Assembly (NCBI GenBank): GCA_001687465.1
Contig: LVLI01000764.1
Span: 1-22,596, forward strand
Source: Halocafeteria seosinensis
Taxonomy: Eukaryota; Sar; Bigyra; Bicosoecida
Direction of reading: 5' to 3'
DNA length: 22,596 nucleotides
Both the position numbers and the translations under genes were made by a program. A model generated the notes under the pieces. That model saw only the letters and a program-made list of their open reading frames with translations, was not told the DNA's origin and ran no database searches. This document shows positions 1 through 9,100 of the stretch, piece by piece. Each line of letters opens with the position of its first letter. Position 1 is the stretch's first letter.

Positions 1-330
1 CTACTCGATGACGAAAAAGTGGAGCTGACTTACACGCTCCAATACAAGGTATCGAACGGATCATCGAAGACAGGTCTCATAGTGGGAGTTGTTGTGGGTG
101 TACTTGTGGTCGGAATAGCGATCGGGCTTCTAGGGTTGTGTTATTGGCGACAGAAACAGGATGAAGATCCGACAGATGAGGACTCTGACTGGGAATCCCA
201 TGACATCTTTTCCCAAACTCGGGAAACAAGCGACTTGTCACAGGGAAAGAGCACTGGTCCACGAGTCCGTAATAACGTTGCCTGGATTAATCGAAGCGGC
301 CATGAAGTGAGAAACCCCCTCCCGCTCTGA
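1..330 (+). CDS. Type I membrane protein, C-terminal part (5' end outside window)
   Basis: The frame is open from base 1 and ends at TGA 328-330, giving the last 109 residues of a single-pass membrane protein. After a short ectodomain stretch comes a glycine- and valine-rich transmembrane segment (GLIVGVVVGVLVVGIAIGLL, about residues 26-48 of this fragment). An acidic, serine-rich cytosolic tail follows. It is the mirror copy of the gene at 1283-2191 on the opposite strand: the two proteins differ at one visible residue (S here, N there, in the G-K-S/N-T-G context). No catalytic motif is visible and the family is not recognised. Whether this copy is complete cannot be told because the window begins inside it. 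Confidence 0.7.
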   Translation, partial: LLDDEKVELTYTLQYKVSNGSSKTGLIVGVVVGVLVVGIAIGLLGLCYWRQKQDEDPTDEDSDWESHDIFSQTRETSDLSQGKSTGPRVRNNVAWINRSGHEVRNPLPL

Positions 331-397
331 CACGATCGCGTTCTAAAGAATATGTGCTACTATCCCCTGCGACGCACGTCAGTAACAACTATGGATC

Positions 398-403
398 AAT
401 AAA
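398..403 (+). promoter_or_regulatory. AATAAA polyadenylation-type signal, left copy
   Basis: AATAAA lies 67 nt after the stop codon of the left membrane-protein copy. The inverted copy is at 1210-1215 on the minus strand, 67 nt after the other stop. Use of this hexamer in this organism is not demonstrated. Confidence 0.45.
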
Positions 404-652
404 AGATTTCTTCCTCTAGGGGACCAGTGCTTGCTTCAGTAGTGAGCCACAGAAGGTCTGCTATTGGAACACTTACGTTCAACGCTTTGCCGTAGCAGCT
501 GGTTGTGGTGAATATTCGAATCCAAGTAGAGTCTTGTACTGGGTATTGAGCTCTATGCGTACCCGAAGTAGGAAAATAAATTCACTATGGGAATTGAGTG
601 TATGTGGAATTTTAATGCAAATACACTAGCTTCGACTACCCTCGATTGAGTC

Positions 653-963
653 CAGCGAAAACACCGGAGTTATCTACTTTCCTGATATAACGGATCCTTT
701 ACAGATTTGGTCGCATGGAATTACTACCGTGGGGATGACGAAACGAAACGAGTTTCCATGGGTCGGATCTATCACCATCCGCCGGTGGGATGGAGGCGAA
801 AATGGAGTGCACGTTCTCCAAAGTGGTAGAAGGTTTTTCTTGGAGGACTGCGAACCCGCCTTGGTTGTGCTGCATAAAGACGAGGGTGTATTAACGATGG
901 ACTCTGCTCGCTCCATCCAATCGGATGGGAACCAGCAGAATCACCAGGCCCGTATCAGGCAAA
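653..963. other. Unique spacer between inverted-repeat arms, with an open frame
   Basis: These 311 nt are present once. A plus-strand frame is open from 630 to the TAG at 978-980 (116 codons), with the first ATG at 729. It runs across the left arm junction and ends in the right arm. It has no motif I recognise and no clear splice sites. It could be a decayed exon, part of a mobile element, or chance. The opposite strand also has an 80-codon frame, which lowers confidence in either. Confidence 0.3.
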
Positions 964-1612
964 GACTCAATCGAGGGTAGTCGAAGCTAGTGTATTTGCA
1001 TTAAAATTCCACATACACTCAATTCCCATAGTGAATTTATTTTCCTACTTCGGGTACGCATAGAGCTCAATACCCAGTACAAGACTCTTGGATTCGAATA
1101 TTCACCACAACCAGCTGCTACGGCAAAGCGTTGAACGTAAGTGTTCCAATAGCAGACCTTCTGTGGCTCACTACTGAAGCAAGCACTGGTCCCCTAGAGG
1201 AAGAAATCTTTTATTGATCCATAGTTGTTACTGACGTGCGTCGCAGGGGATAGTAGCACATACCCTTTAGAACGCGATCGTGTCAGAGCGGGAGGGGGTT
1301 TCTCACTTCATGGCCGCTTCGATTAATCCAGGCAACGTTATTACGGACTCGTGGACCAGTGTTTTTTCCCTGTGACAAGTCGCTTGTTTCCCGAGTTTGG
1401 GAAAAGATGTCATGGGATTCCCAGTCAGAGTCCTCATCTGTCGGATCTTCATCCTGTTTCTGTCGCCAATAACACAACCCTAGAAGCCCGATCGCTATTC
1501 CGACCACAAGTACACCCACAACAACTCCCACTATGAGACCTGTCTTCGATGATCCGTTCGATACCTTGTATTGGAGCGTGTAAGTCAGCTCCACTTTTTC
1601 GTCATCGAGTAG
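964..1612 (-). repeat. Right arm of large inverted repeat
   Basis: Reverse complement of 1-652. It contains the last 109 codons of the minus-strand membrane-protein gene and its downstream region. Pairing is verified up to 1612, which faces base 1. The true outer boundary cannot be seen. Confidence 0.93.
1210..1215 (-). promoter_or_regulatory. AATAAA polyadenylation-type signal, right copy
   Basis: TTTATT on the plus strand reads AATAAA on the minus strand, 67 nt downstream of the stop codon at 1283. It mirrors 398-403 in the other arm. Confidence 0.45.
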
Positions 1613-2191
1613 CGTTTGACGCGCTTTCACATATAGATAAGGCGCGTCAGAATCACTTCCTTCGTCCTTGACGGCAGATCCCAGATCATATTCCTGTCTT
1701 CCCCAATCAGTATGAGTGCCAAGGTCTCGTATGTAATCTTCAGGATCCCCACAGTCGTTCTTGATGGGATCGTATTGAGCCTTGGTTAAGAAGTATATTT
1801 GCACGTCTGTAGACGGACTAGTGTTTAGTCTTCCCAATATCACCTTGACATCCGCCGAGCCGGCACATTCGCTACATCGCGTAAGTATCGCGCATGGACT
1901 CTCTTTGGTCAACGTTTCCGTCTCAGTCTCCTGTAAAACCCTTGGAACACGCCCGGTGTCCCTTGTGGGAGCGGTATATGCCTGGAGGATGTTTTCTTCA
2001 TTCAAGTGATTGCCTCCAAACATGCCCTTCCTATGTTTCCTAAAGCTAGTAGATATATCACTGGAACCTGTGGCGTGAAATTCATGCGCTGACGCTCGGA
2101 GAGGTACATTATATAAGAGATTATCGAGCAACACGACATTAATCGCCAGCCAGAGCAGTATTCCACGCGGGAGCATAGTTTCATACACCAA
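1283..2191 (-). CDS. Predicted type I single-pass membrane protein, complete copy
   Basis: A single-exon frame of 302 residues. The N-terminus looks like a secretory signal: the second methionine (residue 6) is followed by a basic residue and a hydrophobic run (GILLWLAINVVLL), so either Met could start it. The ectodomain has four cysteines in its middle part (C-x5-10 spacing near residues 98-110, and one in NDCGDPED), consistent with disulphides. A Gly/Val-rich transmembrane helix lies about residues 219-241, then a stop-transfer region and a strongly acidic tail (DEDPTDEDSDWE). No known domain is recognised; a receptor or adhesion role is only inference. The 3' half lies in the inverted repeat, so this gene has a nearly identical partner at the left edge. 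Confidence 0.65.
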   Translation of the reverse strand: MVYETMLPRGILLWLAINVVLLDNLLYNVPLRASAHEFHATGSSDISTSFRKHRKGMFGGNHLNEENILQAYTAPTRDTGRVPRVLQETETETLTKESPCAILTRCSECAGSADVKVILGRLNTSPSTDVQIYFLTKAQYDPIKNDCGDPEDYIRDLGTHTDWGRQEYDLGSAVKDEGSDSDAPYLYVKARQTLLDDEKVELTYTLQYKVSNGSSKTGLIVGVVVGVLVVGIAIGLLGLCYWRQKQDEDPTDEDSDWESHDIFSQTRETSDLSQGKNTGPRVRNNVAWINRSGHEVRNPLPL

Positions 2192-3318
2192 ACAGAACAG
2201 CTTCCATTACGAATGCTTTCCGACAACCAATATTAAAATGCAGATTGTGTAAGCATGAATTCAATACGTATGAACGACGGTTTATCAAGGTGAGGGAGAG
2301 CGAATGAAACCCTGGCAAGTTCTTGGGATGCTCCGTAGCGACCTTCACGGGAAGAGGCCGGGATCGTGACAGCTCACTGGTGGGCTATCTGTCACATTTG
2401 TGTGTGTGTGCACTGGTCTACGCCCGGCGATGTTCGAGGTCAGGTGAGACTTTCTGCGCTAGAGTAGAAGATGAAGCAGATTGTATGAATCGTCGTCTTG
2501 CAACAAATTCGCTCCACTGGTCAGCTGTATTCATAGCGAAGTGCTTACAGCACCGACCCCAATTCGAAACCTTGTTTGCGGGGTAGTACCCCAAACTCTG
2601 GCCAAACTTGAAAGCTTAAGTTGAAGGAAATCCTGGTTTTGTTAGGAAAATTCGATTCCTTTTTTGCACCGACTGTGATACTGTGTGATAGAAGAAGAGG
2701 TAGTCATACTACTTTGAGTGCACTTGCTTCAGGAACCGCGGAAAACAGGTAAATCCGTCGTTCCGATATAGTTGCCCGGCTCAACCACTTTTCTTCAAGC
2801 CTCGTATCTTGTACCTGTTGATTCGCTCAGCTGCAGTGAATACGGGCTATCTCTACAGAGACAAGCGCCGTTGAGTATCAGTCTTGATAAGCACCTTCCC
2901 GCCATAACCGAATCTCGTCGGTAAATCCGTCATTTGGATATATAGTGGTTTCCCGCCCCAACCACTTTTCTGCAAGCCTCGTATCTTGTACCTGTTGATT
3001 CGCTCAGCTGCAGCGACTACGGGCTATCTTTGCAGGAACAAGCGCCGTTGAGTATCAGCCTTAATAAGCACCTTCCGGCCATCAGACGAATCTCGTCTTA
3101 TTGCAATTTCAGCCTCTGTCTCTTTGTTTTCTTGGGAAGAGCTTGCTCAACTCAAGGGTCAACTCTGTCACGTAAGAAGGAGTGGAAATACAGCATGAGG
3201 AGAAATCACTTGACGAAGCAGTATGTGTAATTGGTTGCAGGTTCGAATAGTTGGACGCAACTTGAGCTGTATTACGAGTAAATCAGCGGTCCAGAAGTCT
3301 TAGACTGATCCGCCCAAG
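2192..3318. other. Region without a supported gene
   Basis: This 1.1 kb lies between the divergently oriented membrane-protein gene and the coiled-coil gene, so it should hold both promoters. It contains a short TG run near 2399-2410 and the tandem duplication at 2748-3097. The frames at 2323-2586 and 3030-3230 have no recognisable domain, no splice-site support and no homology to neighbours; I do not call them genes. Confidence 0.6.
2748..3097 (+). repeat. Tandem direct duplication, unit about 172-178 nt
   Basis: Two head-to-tail copies: 2748-2919 and 2920-3097. Both begin GGTAAATCCGTC and end GAATCTCGTC. A 40-nt core about 65 nt into each unit (containing CCTCGTATCTTGTACCTG) is identical in both. 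The flanks of the unit are diverged by substitutions and small indels, so it is older than the inverted repeat at 1-1612. Both copies have stops in all plus-strand frames I checked. It could be a duplicated promoter element, a non-coding RNA, or a small transposon remnant. Confidence 0.8.
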
Positions 3319-5621
3319 ATGGCAGCGCGGTAAGTAACGACTTTGGGCGCTGGGTAACAATCTGTAATCATACCGTGTGCTAAAGGCTGACTTCGAAATT
3401 TGTCGCAGTGCCCCGGTACCACCAGCGGCGAGCGAGGAAGCTCTGAACGGGTTATCCCTTGCTGACTTGAAACCACGTGAACCTTCCGGAAAGATCTACG
3501 ATACTGAGGCTGTTCCGGTGGACGGACCAGTCAAATTGCGAGATCCGAGTGCATCGAGCAAATATGTTGCAGAACACGGTAAGAAGAATACCCGGATCAA
3601 CGAAAATGAGGAGCTCACCTATCTCAATGGACGACCGGCTACCGTAAGCGACAAACACGTCGGTGCTCACAAGGTCTCTGTAGGTTTTGGAAACGCGGTA
3701 TGGGAGCAAATAGTTCCTGAGTGCGACAAGTCTGAGCAACTGTTTAAAGCTTTCAAAGAACTGATCAATGACCCATCCAACTTTTCCCAGAAGAAACAAT
3801 GGCAAAATATGGGAGAAGTAAAGTATGAAAACCTTATGAACAAAGTTCTTTCCGCTGATGACAAGGACTTGACCTGGTAAAAAGGAATGGAGCTGCTAGC
3901 CTCCAAGCAAAGAAGCACAAGGAAGACGAGTAGCATCGCGTTCCAAAAGAAGGCAGCAAAAGGGAAACTGCTAGATATGATGCAAGCTCATAACGACTTA
4001 TCAAGTATTGTCTCAGCGTTGCCGAAGGGAGGCGAGAAAGACTATAAGACGAAAGCTGTGGCATATCTGGGTGACGCCATTGATTCACTAAGCCATCATA
4101 TTTCTGATGAGATAGGTCCTCCGCTGGGCAAGCGGACGGACGATCCAGAAAAAACGAAAGAAACTTTCCGCAAACTGCGGGACAGTACAAGTACCAAACT
4201 ATTCAATGAAGGTCACATGTCTCCCGATCCCCTTCCTAGCAGTTCCGTGACACCAGCTCCGAAGACAGAGCCTAAGCAACCGGGACTGGCTTCGAGCGCG
4301 AGGCAACCGAGGTCTAAGAGTAGTGACACAGGCAATCCCGATACTGGGAGGGCCTATTCCACGCTTGCCGGAGCGAGTGACACCCCAAAAAGTGAAAAGC
4401 TTAAGCAGATCGCTAGGGAGCTGAAGTTCGAACGTGATTTTCCTGCGAAACATGGAACGACCCACTCCTCCGGCAAACCTGTAACTGATCCTTGTGTTGG
4501 GGAGATGGAAAATAGAAAGAAAGTCTACACGGGTAAACAGGGAGGATTGTATTTTGTAAATTCTAAAGGTAATCGATCGTATATTTCTCGCAGCAAGTTG
4601 GCTGAGTCGCAAAAAACGAGAAGAGGTAAGCCAAGTTGCCAACTGATCCAAAATGGTGGCGCATATAGCATATATATAATTACTTACCAATGTGCTTACA
4701 GAGGATATAGTTTGCGACAAGAGCGGTCTTGTGGAGCAGCGACGTGACGTTGAGCAACAGGACAAAACGCAAAATGGAGAAGGAAACGGAGCCCTACCAG
4801 ATGAACGCAAAGAAGAGGAGAGAGCAAAGCAGCGTGAACGCCTGAAAGAAGAGAAAATGCAGCGTGATCGCAAACGTCAGGAAGCACAGCGTCAACGCGA
4901 GCGGCAACGAGAACTGCAGCGTGAACGTCAGGAACGCGAACGGCAGCAAAAACTGCAGCGTGAACGGCAGGAACGCGAACGGCAGCAACAACTGGAGCGT
5001 GAACGGCAGGAACGCGAGCGGCAGCAACAACTGGAGCGTGAACGTCAGGAACGCGAGCGGCAGCAACAACTGGAGCGTGAACGGCAGGAACGCGAGCGGC
5101 AGCAAAAACTGCAGCGTGAACGGCAGGAACGCGAACGGCAGCAACAACTGGAGCGTGAACGGCAGGAACGCGAACGGCAGCAACAACTGCAGCGTGAACG
5201 GCAGGAACGCGAACGGCAGCAACAACTGCAGCGTGAACGTCAGGAACGCGAGCGGCAGCAACAACTGCAGCGTGAACGTCAGGAACGCGAACGGCAGCAA
5301 CAACTGCAGCGTGAACGTCAGGAACGCGAGCGGCAGCGGCAGGTAGAAGTACAACGTGAGAATCAGCGACTTGAATATGAACGTCGACGCCAGGAACAGG
5401 AACGGCAAGAATTTTTGTGTGGTTTTGGCATGTACCATGACTATGGCTCCTGCCCAAGTATGCATCAGATGCAGACTGTTAATTATCGGCAATTCGTGCC
5501 TGGTGGCTACACTGGCCTGGAATTCCATGGCCGCGAGGTTCACGAAGGCCCTCGGGGAGGATTGTATATTGAAAACGGCAACGGGAACAAGACGTATGTC
5601 ACCCGTCATTATCGTGGGTAA
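3319..5621 (+). CDS. Coiled-coil repeat protein with two GxxGGxY motifs; in-frame TAA at 3878
   Basis: Proposed exons are 3319-3329, 3409-4625 and 4702-5621. Introns 3330-3408 (79 nt) and 4626-4701 (76 nt) have GTAAGT/GTAAGC donors and CAG acceptors, and joining them keeps frame. The first exon encodes only M-A-A and part of an Arg codon. Reading through the internal TAA gives about 715 codons. Residues 1-160 and 162-330 are hydrophilic, lysine-rich and unrecognised. Near residue 376 is VYTGKQGGLYF...GNRSY and near 689 VHEGPRGGLYI...GNKTY, two copies of one motif. It resembles the small basic adaptor domain described from chloroviruses (Pfam PBCV_basic_adap, from memory). Between them lie eleven 13-residue Arg/Glu/Gln repeats, probably one long helix. 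Either the gene is a pseudogene or allele with a nonsense change, or the TAA is bypassed or lies in an undetected mini-intron. Function unknown. Confidence 0.6.
3878..3880 (+). other. In-frame TAA interrupting an otherwise open gene
   Basis: The codons read TGG TAA AAA GGA ATG in one uninterrupted frame. The frame is open before it from 3409 and after it to the next donor at 4625. TAA ends the DnaJ and LRR genes here, so it is not a reassigned codon. A GT at 3877 could start a mini-intron to the AG at 3914-3915 (39 nt, frame kept), but it lacks a pyrimidine tract and is shorter than every other intron here. Confidence 0.9.
4914..5342 (+). repeat. Eleven tandem 39-nt units (13-residue coiled-coil repeat)
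   Basis: Eleven in-frame units of pattern L-Q/E-R-E-R-Q-E-R-E-R-Q-Q-Q/K. Units differ mainly at silent positions (CGT/CGG, GAA/GAG) and by L-Q versus L-E and final K versus Q. The neighbouring 4800-4913 and 5343-5410 are degenerate versions of the same R/E/Q pattern. No other frame contains a stop over most of the array, which produces long spurious frames on both strands. Confidence 0.95.
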
Positions 5622-6199
5622 CCGCATTTGTGAATCAACAAGGCTCCTCTCGGTAAGTTACCTCGAGTCGCTGCGTTGTATGAGGACTTACCGGTTTATG
5701 CTGAATACGTTTGGTCACCATTTACACTTAGTCATGGCACAATTCGGTAGACCATGAATATACTTCGCCATCGTCATCGTTTGATAATATAAATCCAGTA
5801 CCACTGAGCATTGCTACAGTTCTATCACTGAGTTGTACAAGTGAAGTCAGTTGCCGCCTTCTCATTCATTGCGGGTTTGATTCCGACCGGCAGGAGATTT
5901 ATAGGGTCGCTTTACGAAAGTACGATTGCTTCCACGATTCCCATTAAGCATACGCCAAAGAATGAATTCCAAAGTGCAGAGGAATCCACACTGTAAGTGA
6001 CAACTTCAACCTGTGAGTATGCGGCATACGTGAATTCGCAAGATTGTCGTCAAGGAAAGGGGTTGTCAGATGGTGTTGATGCTTGTGTATTAGCCTTTGT
6101 TATTCTATGTTCACAGAGTACAAGAAAGAGGTGGATAGAGGCATTGAGTGTGCTTAATTGTGGCTTGGAAGACAGTACAGGAATTCAAAAAAATTCAAG
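5622..6199. other. Intergenic region upstream of SMC1
   Basis: This 578 nt holds the 3' end of the coiled-coil gene and the SMC1 leader. A possible 5' UTR intron runs from the GTAAGT at 5993 to the CAG ending at 6116 (124 nt). A short upstream ATG at 5962 would soon hit a stop. A T-arm-like stretch near 5870 does not fold into a tRNA. I see no other gene. Confidence 0.5.
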
Positions 6200-9100
6200 A
6201 TGGTGGTAGGAAAGAGGAATTCATCCAGTTCCCATCGTTCAGAAGTCAATGATGACAATGATTATGAGGAGGCAAATGGTACCACTACAACTCCGCTGCA
6301 CCCGTCTCCGTCATCCTCTTCGCAAAGACAGGTAAACAGGGGAGGAACCGAAGAAGGGGAAGCGAATCCTCTCCGGCGGCGTCTGAGCCAGAATTCCTCG
6401 GCCTCTTTTCAGTCCCGAAAAGCCCATCATTACGGCTATAAACCAGGCAAGATCGAACGCATCAATGTGCACAATTTTAAATCCTACGCGGGGAAGCAAG
6501 TCATTGGACCATTCCATGATTTTACGGCCGTCATTGGCCCGAATGGAGCAGGTAAGCACGTTTTTCGTGTGTTTGAATTGTGGCCTGGTCATGCCTCCTC
6601 TTACCACCTTGAAGTTGCGTTTTCCCTCTTGGATGGCTTGGATTCCTCGGCTCATTTTTACCTATAATGCGCCCCAATACAGGCAAATCCAACTTGATGG
6701 ATGCAATCAGCTTCGTGGTAGGACTCTCGGCGCGCCATCTTCGAGGATCCCAATTGAGGGACCTAGTCCATCGTACAGCTCGGATGCGCCAGAGTGGAAC
6801 CCAAAAACAAAATGAGGAAGACAACGAGGATGAAGATGATGAAGGTGAATTTCTGAATGCTGAGGAAGCTAAGGACAGTGCAGTGGAGGATTCCGAATCG
6901 ACTGCGTACGTGGAACTTGTATACCAGCCGGACGAAGGCCAAGATACCGAGGAAGATGAAAATGAGATCCGATTCAAGCGAGTCATCACGCCAAGTGGTT
7001 CTACTGTTTATCAAGTTAACGATACGACTGTGACCCGTGAAGCGTACGACAGGAAACTCGAATCTATTGGGGTGCTTGTCAAAGCTAGGAACTTCTTAGT
7101 CTTCCAGGTACGTTAGTACTTCTGGTATTTTGCTATTGCCAGTGCCTCATTTAGTAGTCGGCTTCGTTGTTCAGGGAGATGTCGAGAGTCTTGCGTCAAA
7201 GAACCCCAAGAAGTTGCTCGAGCATTTTGAAAAGATATCGGGTTCTTGGGAACTGAAGTATGTATTTTTGTAGAACCTCTNCATTCTGCACATAACCTAC
7301 GCTGAGGTACTTTTTTTTTTCTTTCTGGCACTTGCAGAAATGAATACGAACGCCTGGAAAAAGAACTGGCAGATGAGCAAGAAAATTTGGCCTTCATGTA
7401 CAAACGAAAGAAAGGCTTTGCCGAAGAAAAAAAACAAACTAAGCAGCAGAAGGAAGAGGCAGAGAAATACAATCGCTACCTTGAGCACATTGAACAGCTG
7501 AAGGTTCAACGCGCACTCTGGAAACTGTACTTCTTGGAACATGACATAAATGCGGGGGAGCGGGAGCTCGCTGATTTACGAAAGCAAGTTTCTGAATACG
7601 AACAGCAAAAGCATGATAAAGATAATTTGCTGAAGGAAGCGCAGAAGTCACAGGCAGCCAAAAAGAAGCAGGTAAGTTATGCACTAATATTAGGGTGCAC
7701 TTGAAAGCGCAAGCATCTCAGTCACAACTAATTGCAGGTTAACAATGCTGAGCGATCCTTACAAAAGGGCACTCGGGACTACCAAGACTCCTGTGCAGAA
7801 CTCGGCAAAGCAGAAGCTGAGTTGAAGTCTCAGACAGAATCGATAAAGCGCCTCCAGGATTCACTGAAAAAAGTAACGAAAACTGCTGAAGACCAAAAGA
7901 AAGACATGAAGAAACTGGAGAAGGAAATTCAAGAGAAGAAACGAGAGTTGGGAGCTGTAGAAACTGAACATGCGTCTGCTCTGAGGGCAGCCACAGGTTT
8001 GCAGATCACTCCGGAGCAAAGGCAAAAGTATTCAGATCTTTCTAGTAAAGCGAGGCAAAAGACGGTTGAGCTCCGTGCTGAATATGATGATATCAAACGC
8101 ACATACGATAGTTCGTCAAAGGAGGTAAGCGACCTGGAAACACAACAAAAAGATCTGGAATCGAGGAAAGAGGAGGCGACCACCGATAAAGACTCAGCCG
8201 AAAAAAGACTTGAGTCACTCCAACAGACAAGAAAAGAGGAAAAAGAAGGCTTAGACTCTGATCTCCAGGAGTCTAAGCAACTACGCTCGGAGCTGGAAAG
8301 TGACAAAAAGCGCCAGAAGGAGTTAGCCGCCGAACTGGAGGAGGTACAAGGCTCATTGGCCGATGCCAAGGACGCACGACAAAAGTCCAATTCTGAGAAA
8401 CAAATCTTGAATGCCGTGGAAGATATGCAGCGTTTATTTTCCGGAGTGTATGGCCGCATGTTGGATCTGTGTACTCCTGTTAGCTCCAAGTATCACCTTG
8501 CGGTTGATGTAGCATTCGGGCGCTACGTAGACGCTGTAGTCGTTGACACGACGACCACTGCGAAAGAGTGTATCAATTATCTTCGTCAACATCAAATGAA
8601 GCCACAATACTTTTTCCCTCTTGACTCTCTCCGTATCTCGCATCCGGAGGAATCACTTATTAACGAAATGGTGGGGCCCTACAAACTGCTACGAGATGTG
8701 ATCCGCTGTGATAAAGAAATCGAGGATGCTGTTGCTTTTGTTTGTGGACGCACGGTCATTGCGGAAACGTTGTATGATGCCACCAAGTTCAGATTTGATA
8801 AGCAAATTCAAGCAAAAGTTATCACCGTCGATGGAGCTGTTGTGGCTAAGAATGGATCCATGACCGGTGGCATGTCTCAGGAAGAAACTTCTAGAGCTAA
8901 ACGCTGGAGCGAAAAGGAAATGGAAGCAATCCACCAAAAGAGGGATAAACTGCTTAATGAAGAGGAGAAACTCAGGAGACGTATTGCGTCGAGTGGAATG
9001 ACCTCGGAAAGCCTACCCAAGAAGATTTCGGATATCGAGAATCGCATTTCCGAGCGCCGACATAAGATTGGCGTGCTAGATGATGATATCAAACAGGAGC

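Larger units (their letters stand above)
1..652 (+). repeat. Left arm of large inverted repeat
   Basis: This arm is the reverse complement of 964-1612. By eye across the whole arm I find four substitutions and one 3-nt indel (extra TAG near 527). Two substitutions fall near 249-251 inside the coding tail and two near 349-350 in the 3' UTR. The match runs past the gene end, through the AATAAA signal, and stops sharply at 652. The arm probably continues left of the window, because pairing is still perfect at base 1. Confidence 0.93.

Noticed and set aside
2323-2586. 87-codon plus-strand frame with many Cys and Arg
   Set aside because: No domain, no splice support, no homology to neighbours; probably chance.
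3230-3265. GGTTCGAAT resembling a tRNA T-loop
   Set aside because: No complementary stem on either side and no cloverleaf.
3878-3880. Reassigned TAA codon (alternative genetic code)
   Set aside because: TAA ends the DnaJ and LRR genes at the expected places, TAG ends SMC1 and TGA ends the membrane proteins.
3887-4747. The frame after the TAA as a separate gene starting at ATG 3887
   Set aside because: It would begin 6 nt after the stop in the same frame with no promoter space, and it continues by a good splice into the next exon. One interrupted gene is simpler.
4696-5627. Long open frames on the minus strand and in other plus frames over the repeat array (253, 277 and 160 codons)
   Set aside because: The 39-nt repeat has no stops in several frames. 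The R/E/Q frame is the one that continues into the conserved GxxGGxY motif and the upstream exon.
5860-5905. Possible tRNA T-arm near GGGTTTGATTCC
   Set aside because: The flanking bases do not pair as a 5-bp T-stem and no anticodon arm or acceptor stem is present upstream.
7929-8489. 186-codon minus-strand frame inside SMC1
   Set aside because: Shadow of the coiled-coil coding strand: Ser/Leu-rich complement of Glu/Lys/Arg codons.
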